A DNA stretch of 32,590 bases from positions 1 to 32,590 of the forward strand of contig SLAV01000273.1 of assembly GCA_007126655.1 (NCBI GenBank), read 5' to 3'. Shown one piece after another: positions 1 to 8,016 of the stretch. Under the pieces are notes generated by a model. The model saw only the letters and a program-made list of their open reading frames with translations. It ran no database searches and had not been told where the DNA came from. A program made the position numbers and the translations under genes. The DNA is from Haloferula sp. (GTDB taxonomy: Bacteria; Verrucomicrobiota; Verrucomicrobiia; Verrucomicrobiales; Akkermansiaceae). How positions within the stretch are numbered: the first letter of the stretch is position 1; every line of letters begins with the position of its first letter.

Positions 1-16
1 CCCCGCCCCCACCGGC

Positions 17-784
17 GTGGACACCACCACCGGCATCACATTCGACATCCGCGCCCTCACGCTCCACTACGGCGCGTTCAAGGCGCTCAAGGCCATCGAC
101 ATGAAGATCCCCACAAAACAGGTCACCGCCTTCATCGGCCCATCCGGCTGCGGCAAATCCACCTTCCTGCGCTGCCTCAACCGCATGAACGACCTCATCG
201 ACACCTGCCGCATCGACGGCGAAATACTCCTCGATGGCGAAGACATCTACGCCCCCGGCATCGACGTCCCCGAACTCCGCCGCCGCGTCGGCATGGTCTT
301 CCAGAAGCCCAACCCATTCCCAAAAACGATCTACGAAAACGTCGCCTACGGCCTCCGTCTCCAGGGCGTCAAAAAGAAATCCGTCCTCGACGCCGCCGTC
401 GAGCGCGCCCTGCGCGGCGCCGCCCTCTGGGACGAGGTCAAGGACCGCCTCAAGGACCACGCCAACACCCTCTCCGGCGGCCAGCAGCAGCGCCTCGTCA
501 TCGCCCGCGCCACCGCCATCGAGCCCGAGGTCATCCTCCTCGACGAACCCTGTTCCGCCCTCGACCCCATCGCCACCGCCAAGGTCGAGCAGCTCATCAT
601 GGAACTCAAGGAGCACTTCACCATCGTCGTCGTCACCCACAACATGCAGCAGGCCTCCCGCGTATCCGACAACACCGCCTTCTTCTACATGGGCGACCTC
701 ATCGAATACGACCTCACCAACCGCATCTTCAACAACCCCTCCAAACAACAAACCGAAGACTACATCACCGGCCGCTTCGGCTGA
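17..784 (+). CDS. pstB: Phosphate ABC transporter ATP-binding protein PstB (possibly 5'-partial at window edge)
   Basis: Walker [10 protein letters not shown], signature LSGGQQQRL, Walker [14 protein letters not shown], PstB-typical [10 protein letters not shown] and [15 protein letters not shown]; followed by phoU. Start is GTG at 17 and could lie upstream of the window. Confidence 0.95.
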   Translation: MDTTTGITFDIRALTLHYGAFKALKAIDMKIPTKQVTAFIGPSGCGKSTFLRCLNRMNDLIDTCRIDGEILLDGEDIYAPGIDVPELRRRVGMVFQKPNPFPKTIYENVAYGLRLQGVKKKSVLDAAVERALRGAALWDEVKDRLKDHANTLSGGQQQRLVIARATAIEPEVILLDEPCSALDPIATAKVEQLIMELKEHFTIVVVTHNMQQASRVSDNTAFFYMGDLIEYDLTNRIFNNPSKQQTEDYITGRFG

Positions 785-816
785 CCGGGAATCTCAAATC
801 CCAAATCCCCACCCAC

Positions 817-1509
817 ATGTCCATTCACACGCCCCACATCCTGCGCGATTTCGACGCCGCCATCACCCGGCTCCGGAGCGACGTCCTCGCCATGGCCGCC
901 AAGACCCGCGTGAACTTCGAGCGCTCGGTCACCGCCGCCCTCGAGCGCAATGCCGAACTCGCCAACGCCGTGATTGCCGACGACGACGAGGTGGACGACC
1001 TCGAGCGCGCTGTGGACCGTCTCGGCATGGACATCCTCGCCCGCTACCAGCCCGTCGCCTCCGACCTCCGGCTCGTCGTCTCCTCGATGAAAATCGCGAT
1101 GAACCTCGAGCGCATCTCCGACCACGCCACCAACATCGCCAAGCGCGCCCGCAAAATGAGCCGCAACGGCGAGCTGCCCGACGCCAACCTCATCGAGCCC
1201 CTCTACACCCTGGCCGACAACCTGCTGCGCGACGCCGTCGCCGCTTACAGCGACGCCGACGCCGGTCTCGGGGCCTCGCTCCACGCCCGCGACAAGGAAC
1301 TCGACAAGCTGCACAAGCAGGCCACCGCCACCTACGCCGCCCGCATCGACGGCACCGCCGGCCGCGGCGAGGACTACGTCCACCTCATCCTCATCGTCCG
1401 CTCGCTCGAACGCGTCGGCGACCTCGCCGTGAACATCGGGGAGGACGCCGTCTATCTCGAAGCCGCCCGCGACCTCCGCCACGCCAAGGACCGGGAAATC
1501 CGCGAGTGA
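817..1509 (+). CDS. phoU: Phosphate signalling complex protein PhoU
   Basis: Two PhoU helical repeats (RPVASDLRLVVSSMKIAMNLERISDHATNIAKRA-like; IVRSLERVGDLAVNIGEDAVYL), directly downstream of pstB. Confidence 0.93.
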   Translation: MSIHTPHILRDFDAAITRLRSDVLAMAAKTRVNFERSVTAALERNAELANAVIADDDEVDDLERAVDRLGMDILARYQPVASDLRLVVSSMKIAMNLERISDHATNIAKRARKMSRNGELPDANLIEPLYTLADNLLRDAVAAYSDADAGLGASLHARDKELDKLHKQATATYAARIDGTAGRGEDYVHLILIVRSLERVGDLAVNIGEDAVYLEAARDLRHAKDREIRE

Positions 1510-1533
1510 CCGACGGCAGCCCGGGTCACCGCG
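1501..1533. terminator. Putative bidirectional hairpin at the convergent phoU/TIM-barrel junction
   Basis: GTGACC (1506-1511) / GGTCAC (1524-1529), extended by CGCG/CGCG past a bulged A; holds both opposing stop codons; no T-run. Confidence 0.4.
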
Positions 1534-2455
1534 CGTTTCCGAATTCCACCTTCCACGTTTGCAGGGCCTCGCGGATCTGGCCCGCCTTCCGCGTCGGGCT
1601 CAGTTCCCACACCAGCGGCGCGTCCGCCGGAAACCGCGGGACCAGCGAGGCGAAATGGATCGTCGCGCCGAAATACGGTACCCGGTGGTCCCGCGCCGGC
1701 CATTCCACATCGTGCACATGTCCGCCGATCAGGTGCGGGGCCATCGTTTCCAACCACCGCCCGTGGTCCAGCAGGCCGAGGTTGTGCTTCAACTGCACGT
1801 GACCGAAGTCGTGCCAGTAGCCGACCCACGGGTTGTCGCGGAACTGGTCCATCAGGCGGACCATTTCGGTCTCGCTCGGCATGTCCTCGAATCGCGAGCG
1901 GGATTCGACCGCCAGCTTCACGCCCGCCTCCGCCGCGCGCTCCGCGATGGCCGCCAGCGCCTCCGCCGCGCGCCCGTAGTAAAGCGGCGCGATCTTCTCG
2001 CGCCTGCGGATGAACCGGTGCCGCAGCTTCACGCATTTCGGATTGCGTTGCAGCCCGTCGCCCACCATCGCGGTGAGTTTCTTCGTCCACCGCTTCGGGT
2101 TCATCGGCACCGATCCCATGTGCAGCACGAGGTAGCCCGCATTGAACTTCGCGGCCACTTCCAGCGTCTTCAGAGTCATGTCCATCGCCCGCTTGCGGTC
2201 CCACCCGCGGTGCGAGGTGAACTCGTAGGCATCCGGCGCGTCGATCATCACCTCCACCGGCGAGGGGAAGAAATTGTGCACGCCCGCACAGCGGAACATC
2301 TTTTGGTCGAACGCGCGCTGGATCCCCGGCAGCTTGCCGATCGTCATCCCGTGCGACAGCTCGATCTCCCCGAACCCGAGTTCCAGGATTTCCTCGATCA
2401 TCGCCTCACCATCGTGGTGGCGGCTGTTGTTCCAGCAGGTGGAGAAGGCGGGCAT
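1526..2455 (-). CDS. Sugar phosphate isomerase/epimerase-like TIM-barrel protein
   Basis: EEILELGFGEIELSHGM, YLVLHMGSVPM, VKLAVESRSRFEDMPSE, VGYWHDFGHVQLK, HLIGGHVHDV: metal-site and barrel motifs of the AP-endonuclease-2/xylose isomerase-like fold. Start set at ATG 2455 (MPAFSTCWNNSRH). Confidence 0.75.
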   Translation of the reverse strand: MPAFSTCWNNSRHHDGEAMIEEILELGFGEIELSHGMTIGKLPGIQRAFDQKMFRCAGVHNFFPSPVEVMIDAPDAYEFTSHRGWDRKRAMDMTLKTLEVAAKFNAGYLVLHMGSVPMNPKRWTKKLTAMVGDGLQRNPKCVKLRHRFIRRREKIAPLYYGRAAEALAAIAERAAEAGVKLAVESRSRFEDMPSETEMVRLMDQFRDNPWVGYWHDFGHVQLKHNLGLLDHGRWLETMAPHLIGGHVHDVEWPARDHRVPYFGATIHFASLVPRFPADAPLVWELSPTRKAGQIREALQTWKVEFGNAR

Positions 2456-2578
2456 GGCGGCGGTCCGGGCAAGGCGGGTTGCTCTGCGAACCCTGAAATC
2501 CCCCGCACACCGCATCAAGGGTGGATTAACACGCAAATCGGAATCGTTCCTGGAGGCCGTCGCTCGATTCAAGCGCAT

Positions 2579-3277
2579 CTATACTGCAACCTGCCGGTAT
2601 TGAAGGCCGGATGGTTCTGGAACAATGGTGATTCCGATGTTGTCCACCAGTGTTTCGTGGCCGCCGCCAGTTGCCGCATCCGCAGGCCCACCATCGAAGG
2701 TAAGGGTGAGAATGACATCCTCACCCGCTTCCCAGACGTTGTCAGTCAGGTTCGTGAGGTCAATTCCCCAATTGCGGTCTTCCGCATCGACATTCATCAT
2801 TTGGCCTTGTGTAAGCGATCCGCTCACGTCCGCTCCGGAAATCGCACCGCCGAAGGATAGAGTCCATGTATCAGCGGATTCCGGGCGAAAGTGAACCGCA
2901 TCGAAATAAAAACCCTCCATGAGGCGATCCTCAGCCGAATCGTTTGTCAGAGTGAAGGTGAGGGTGCCGGGCTGGGCACTCCGGTTCAGGCTTAAATTGG
3001 CTCGACCGCTGGTGCTCGTCGTAGCCGTCGCAACCGTCGGGCTCAGGGTTCCGAAAGTCCCGTCGGTGCTCGCACCCCAATCATTATTGCTCCACGCATT
3101 CCAAGCGCCGCCTGTGGTGCTGCCAGACATGATTGCCGTTGTGTTTTCGTCCAAGTGGGTGGGTGGAGATTCCGCGAAGTTCGGGAAAGTGTCCCAGCCG
3201 GCGACGAGAATGGCTGCGGAAGATGGGAGGGCCAAAAGTGCTGACGTGCAGAATATGAAGCTTGTGTATTTTTTCAT
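2579..3277 (-). CDS. Secreted PEP-CTERM-type protein with truncated sorting tail
   Basis: Signal peptide MKKYTSFIFCTSALLALPSSAA; Ser/Thr/Gly-rich beta-type body; ends VPEPSGLQYRQVAV* with the VPEPS motif but no hydrophobic helix or Arg cluster. Confidence 0.6.
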   Translation of the reverse strand: MKKYTSFIFCTSALLALPSSAAILVAGWDTFPNFAESPPTHLDENTTAIMSGSTTGGAWNAWSNNDWGASTDGTFGTLSPTVATATTSTSGRANLSLNRSAQPGTLTFTLTNDSAEDRLMEGFYFDAVHFRPESADTWTLSFGGAISGADVSGSLTQGQMMNVDAEDRNWGIDLTNLTDNVWEAGEDVILTLTFDGGPADAATGGGHETLVDNIGITIVPEPSGLQYRQVAV

Positions 3278-3581
3278 GGTATTTGGATTTCGTGTGGGTT
3301 TCACCTTGCTATTTGAAAGATTGGAAAAGAGGGATGAGGGCTTGCAGCGATAAATTGAGGATTGAATGAAGCTATCAGACTAGAGACCAAATGACATATT
3401 TTCCCGCAACCCGTAGGAATCGTGTAATGTCGGCAATTCGAACGATTGGCTCACACGGGAACCAGCGTAATTGTTCTGACCGCCTAGCCAAGATTTTTCC
3501 AGGATTTTTTCTGAAAAATTGCCCGGGAAATGACCACCTTGGTGCTTCGGGTTGGCGGGGACGGGAATTAGGCGCTTGTTT

Positions 3582-3595
3582 TGTTCTTTAGAACA
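3582..3595. promoter_or_regulatory. Candidate LexA (SOS) box TGTTC-TTTA-GAACA upstream of recQ
   Basis: Perfect palindrome TTGTTCTTTAGAACAA (3581-3596) ending 18 bp before recQ ATG 3614; matches the TGTTC-N4-GAACA motif I recall as reported for Verrucomicrobia LexA. Confidence 0.72.
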
Positions 3596-3613
3596 ACACA
3601 ATCTTTCGCGGAA

Positions 3614-5821
3614 ATGACCTTTTCTACCGCCCAGCTCGACGAACTGCTAAAACGCCATTTCGGGTATGACGCCTTCCGCCCGCTCCAGCGCGACATCATC
3701 GAGGCATTGCTCGACCGCCGCGACGTGCTCGCGATCCTGCCCACCGGCGCGGGCAAGAGCCTCTGCTACCAGCTCCCCTCCTTGGCGGCGGACGGGCTCA
3801 CGCTCGTGGTCTCGCCGCTGATCGCGCTGATGAAAGACCAGGTCGATCAACTCCAGGCCGTCGGCATTTCCGCCACATTCCTCAACTCGACGCTCGACGG
3901 CATGGAGGCGCGCCGCCGTATGGACGGCCTGCGCGAGGGGAAATACGACCTGCTCTACGTCGCCCCGGAGCGCGTGATGACGCCGGATTTCGCCCCGTCG
4001 CTCGGCGAGTGGAACGTCACCACCCTGGCCGTCGATGAGGCCCACTGCATCAGCGAGTGGGGGCACGATTTCCGCCCGGAATACCGCCGCCTGCGCGAGT
4101 TGCGCGAGTGGTTGCCGGAGGCCCCCGTCATCGCCCTGACCGCCACCGCCACCCCGCGCGTGCGCGAAGACATCGCCCTCCAGCTCGGCCTGCGCGAGCC
4201 CGCGAAATTCCTCGCCAGCTTCAACCGCCCGAACCTCAACTACCTCGTCGAGCCGAAACAACGCGCCGGGAAACAGGCCGTGGATTTCATCCGCAAGCGC
4301 CCGCAGGCGTCCGGCATCGTCTATTGCCAGTCGCGCAAGCGCACCGAGTCGATCGCCGCCGAGCTGCGCCAGGCCGGCATCTCCGCCATCTGCTACCACG
4401 CCGGGATGGATGGCGAAGACCGCGCCCGCGCCCAGGAGGCGTTCCTGCGCGACGAGGTGCGCGTCGTCTGCGCCACCATCGCCTTCGGCATGGGCATCAA
4501 CAAACCCGACGTCCGCTTCGTCATCCATGCCGACCTGCCGAAAAACGTCGAGGGCTACTACCAGGAAACCGGGCGATCCGGGCGCGACGGCCTGCCCGCC
4601 GACTGCCTGCTGCTCTACTCGCGCGGCGACGTCACGAAATACCTCCGCTTCCTCGATGAAAACCCGGACCAAGCCGCCCGCGAGATCGCCCGGCGCCAGC
4701 TCGACCAAATGGCGGACTTCGCCGAAAGCACCGACTGCCGCCGCCGCGGCCTGCTCGGGTATTTCGGCGAAAAGTGGACGAAGGACAACTGCGGCGGCTG
4801 CGACAACTGCCTGCAACCGCGCGAAACCTGGGACGCCACCACCGAGGCGCAGAAGCTCATGAGTTGCGCCATCCGCGTGCGCCAGGCCAGCGGATACGAC
4901 TTCGGCCTCAGCCACCTCGCCAACGTCCTCATCGGATCGAAAAACGAAAAACTCCTCCGCACAGGCCACGACCGCCTCAGCACCTACGGCATCGGCAAGG
5001 AGCACAGCGCCGCGCAGTGGATGGAAATCGGCCGCCAGCTCCAGCGCCTCGGCCTGCTCACCGCCGCCACCGGCGACCGCCCGACCGTCGCCGTCACCGC
5101 CGACGGCATGGAAACGCTCAAGTCCCGCGCCACCGTCACCCTCAGCCGCCTGATGGCCGCCGCCAAAAAACCCGCCGCCACCCGCGCCGGCGACATCCCG
5201 TGCGACGAAGGCCTCTTTGAGAAACTCCGCGCCCTGCGCAAACAACTCGCCGACGAGGCCGGCGTGCCGCCCTACGTCGTCTTCACCGACGTCACGCTCC
5301 GCCACATCGCCCGCAGCTACCCGCTCGACCACCGCGCCATGGCCGCCATCCCCGGCGTCGGCGAACGCAAACTCGCCGACTACGGCGGCCTCTTCATCGC
5401 CGCCGTCTCCGGCTGGCTCGACGGCGGCAACGAAAAACAGGAGTTCCCCCCGCTCGACCTCCCCGCCCCGGCCCCGCGCGTCCCCGCCAAACCCGCCGGT
5501 GCCAACGGCACCGCCGCCATCACCTGCGAGATGTTCGAGGCCGGCAAATCCCCGGCAGAAATCGCCGCCGAGCGCGGACTCGTCGTTTCCACCATCGAGA
5601 ACCACATCGCCCAGGCCGTCGAAGCCGGGCGCGGCTACGACCCGCGCCGCTTCTACACCGAGGCCGAGGAATCCCAAATGCGCGCCGCCTTCAACGGCTA
5701 CGACGACGTCGCTCTCAAACCCGTCTTCGACCACCTCGAAGGCAGAATCAGCTACGGCAAACTCCGCATCTTCCGCGCCTTCCACGACCGCGCCGCCACA
5801 TCAGGGCACACGGGTTCTTGA
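3614..5821 (+). CDS. recQ: ATP-dependent DNA helicase RecQ
   Basis: FGYDAFRPLQRDIIEALLDRRDVLAILPTGAGKSLCYQLP, DEAHCISEWGHDFRPEY, QETGRSGRDGLPADC, Zn-binding CGGCDNC, RQC and HRDC (IPGVGERKLADYG), plus C-terminal HTH (KSPAEIAAERGLVVSTIENHI). Confidence 0.95.
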   Translation: MTFSTAQLDELLKRHFGYDAFRPLQRDIIEALLDRRDVLAILPTGAGKSLCYQLPSLAADGLTLVVSPLIALMKDQVDQLQAVGISATFLNSTLDGMEARRRMDGLREGKYDLLYVAPERVMTPDFAPSLGEWNVTTLAVDEAHCISEWGHDFRPEYRRLRELREWLPEAPVIALTATATPRVREDIALQLGLREPAKFLASFNRPNLNYLVEPKQRAGKQAVDFIRKRPQASGIVYCQSRKRTESIAAELRQAGISAICYHAGMDGEDRARAQEAFLRDEVRVVCATIAFGMGINKPDVRFVIHADLPKNVEGYYQETGRSGRDGLPADCLLLYSRGDVTKYLRFLDENPDQAAREIARRQLDQMADFAESTDCRRRGLLGYFGEKWTKDNCGGCDNCLQPRETWDATTEAQKLMSCAIRVRQASGYDFGLSHLANVLIGSKNEKLLRTGHDRLSTYGIGKEHSAAQWMEIGRQLQRLGLLTAATGDRPTVAVTADGMETLKSRATVTLSRLMAAAKKPAATRAGDIPCDEGLFEKLRALRKQLADEAGVPPYVVFTDVTLRHIARSYPLDHRAMAAIPGVGERKLADYGGLFIAAVSGWLDGGNEKQEFPPLDLPAPAPRVPAKPAGANGTAAITCEMFEAGKSPAEIAAERGLVVSTIENHIAQAVEAGRGYDPRRFYTEAEESQMRAAFNGYDDVALKPVFDHLEGRISYGKLRIFRAFHDRAATSGHTGS

Positions 5822-5874
5822 TAACGAACTGCGGAATTCATCATATCCGTGAGCGAAGCCGTCCCCAGCCCCGC

Positions 5875-6336
5875 ATGACGTCAATGATCATCCACAGGAT
5901 CGCGATCATTCTCTTTGGTTTCATCGCACTGCTGTTCAGCGCGCTGGCCTTCGTGTTGATTTACGGCGCGCTGTGGTGGGCGCTCTGGTTCGTCTCCTCC
6001 CGCTTCCTCGACGAGCCATACCCGCTCTACGTGACGGGGGCCGTCTCGCTGGTCATATTCATTCGTGCCACAATCACCGCGATCCGTGGAAACATCCCCG
6101 GGCTGGCGAATTTGGAATGGGACTCCGGGACGGCCCATGACGCGCCAAGTGCCTTCCACTTGCGTCGCGGCGGCGGACGCCTCTGGAATGTGAATCCTCT
6201 CGGGGCGGGTTCCATCGCCTCGGTGGCGCGTCTCGCGTCCATCGCATTTTGCCTGCCACAGGGCATGTGCATTGCGATCATCCAATCCGGCCGGGCGGGA
6301 ATGCGGAGGAAGGATGAGGTGGGGCCGTCGCAATGA
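5875..6336 (+). CDS. Hypothetical membrane protein
   Basis: Two N-terminal hydrophobic segments (IIHRIAIILFGFIALLFSALAFVLIYGALWWALWFV; YVTGAVSLVIFIRATITAI); no recognised family. Confidence 0.45.
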   Translation: MTSMIIHRIAIILFGFIALLFSALAFVLIYGALWWALWFVSSRFLDEPYPLYVTGAVSLVIFIRATITAIRGNIPGLANLEWDSGTAHDAPSAFHLRRGGGRLWNVNPLGAGSIASVARLASIAFCLPQGMCIAIIQSGRAGMRRKDEVGPSQ

Positions 6337-6342
6337 GCCGCC

Positions 6343-7815
6343 TCAATCCGCCGGGTCCGTCTCCTCACCAACGGGCGCGGAATCGAGGAAGACGGCTTCG
6401 TCCAGGTCGCCCTCGGTCTTCGCGACGATGCAGGTCACGGTGGCGTCGCCGGTGACGTTGACGGCGGTGCGCACCATGTCGAGCAGGCGGTCCACCCCGA
6501 GGATGATGGCGATGCCCTCGACGGGCAGGCCCACCTGGTTGAGCACCATGGCGAGCATCACCAGCCCGACGCCGGGCACCCCGGCGGTGCCGACCGAGGC
6601 GAGCGTGGCGGTGAGCACGACCATCAGGTAATCCAGGGCCGACAGGTCCACCGCGAATGCCTGGGCGATGAACACGGTGGCGACGCCCTGCATCACCGCG
6701 GTGCCGTCCATGTTGATGGTGGCCCCGAGCGGCACCGTGAACGAGCCGACGGAGCGCTTCACGCCGAGCGCCTCCTGGGTCGTCCGCAACGTCACCGGCA
6801 GGGTGGCGTTGCTGCTGGCGGTGGAGAACGCGAACACCTGCACCTCGCGCATCTTGCGCAGGAACACGAGCGGCGACAGCCCGGTGGTGAGCTTGAGCAG
6901 CAGCGGGTAGGTGACCAGCGCGTGGGCGACGAGCACGCCGAGGACGAGCAGGAAATACCCGATCAGCGGCGGGATCGCGCCGAACCCCTGCGCGGCGAAC
7001 GTCCGCGCGATCAGCGCGAAGACGCCGTAGGGCGCGAGTTCCATGATGATCCAGACGAGGCGCATGATCACCGTGTTGAGATCCTCGAACGTGGAGAGCA
7101 GCCGCCTTCCCGCATCCCCGGCCAGCGACATGGAGATGCCGAAGAGGATGGCGAAGACGATGATCTGCAGCATGTTGCCCTCGGCCATCGCCTCGATCGG
7201 GTTGCGCGGGAACACGTCGATGATCACCTGCGCCAGCGAGGGTGCCTCGGCGGCCTCATACGTGTCGCCCTCGCCGAGATCGAAGCCCGCGCCCGGCCGC
7301 ACCAGCAGCGCCGCCCCCAGCGCCATCGAGATGGCGACGGCGGTGGTCAGAAGGTAGAGGCCCACGGTTATCACGCCGACGCGTCCCAGCCGGCGGATGT
7401 CGTCGAGCGCGGCGGTGCCGCAGACCAGCGAGACGAACACCAGCGGCACCACCAGCACCATCAGGCCCGCAAGGAAAATCTGCCCGACGACGTGGAGGAT
7501 GCCGTCGGTGAACACGGTGTGGACCCAGGCGTTGCGCGGTTCCGGGGTGCGGTCCACCGTGCGGGTCCGGGTGACGGTGGCGTCCGGGATTTCCACCTCC
7601 ACCCCGCCGGTGGCATCCGATTCGCCGTCGCCCGCGCTCACGTCGCCGGCGGGCAGCCGCAGCGTCGCGGGCGCGGCCTCGGAGAGAACCTCGCGCACTT
7701 CCTCGCTGACCGGATCCACCGGCGGCGAAATCCGGTTCAGGACCAGCCCGGCGAGCAGCCCGAGGACGAGGCCGAGGAGAATCTTCTGCGTGAGGGTGAG
7801 CTTGATGCGCGGCAT
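6343..7815 (-). CDS. Dicarboxylate/amino acid:cation (Na+/H+) symporter, DAACS family
   Basis: STASSNATLPVTLRTTQEALGVKRSVGSFTVPLGATINMDGTAVMQG (serine-rich hairpin and NMDGT motif), LDMVRTAVNVTGDATVTCIVAK. Start set at ATG 7815 (MPRIKLTLTQKILLGLVLG). Confidence 0.92.
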   Translation of the reverse strand: MPRIKLTLTQKILLGLVLGLLAGLVLNRISPPVDPVSEEVREVLSEAAPATLRLPAGDVSAGDGESDATGGVEVEIPDATVTRTRTVDRTPEPRNAWVHTVFTDGILHVVGQIFLAGLMVLVVPLVFVSLVCGTAALDDIRRLGRVGVITVGLYLLTTAVAISMALGAALLVRPGAGFDLGEGDTYEAAEAPSLAQVIIDVFPRNPIEAMAEGNMLQIIVFAILFGISMSLAGDAGRRLLSTFEDLNTVIMRLVWIIMELAPYGVFALIARTFAAQGFGAIPPLIGYFLLVLGVLVAHALVTYPLLLKLTTGLSPLVFLRKMREVQVFAFSTASSNATLPVTLRTTQEALGVKRSVGSFTVPLGATINMDGTAVMQGVATVFIAQAFAVDLSALDYLMVVLTATLASVGTAGVPGVGLVMLAMVLNQVGLPVEGIAIILGVDRLLDMVRTAVNVTGDATVTCIVAKTEGDLDEAVFLDSAPVGEETDPAD

Positions 7816-8016
7816 GACAAGGACGGGCGGACCTTTCCAGAGCATCGGCGGCGTGGCAAGGCGCATCGGGACGCCGGGCGCTTGACGGAGGCAAACGGTT
7901 TCCATTTGCCCGTCCGGTTCCCTATCAGTTGAAAGATTCCGGTTTTCAGGGGCGATTCACTATGCCTGTAGCGGATTAGGAAGATCCGCCCGAGTCTCAC
8001 GCCCACCTGCCACCGA

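Noticed and set aside
234-1802. 522-aa plus-strand ORF overlapping pstB and phoU
   Set aside because: Alternate-frame Ser/Pro/Arg-rich translation of GC-rich coding sequence.
3647-5785. 712-aa minus-strand ORF antisense to recQ
   Set aside because: Shadow ORF from high GC3; low-complexity Gly/Ala/Val/Glu/Asp composition; recQ on the plus strand has full domain support.
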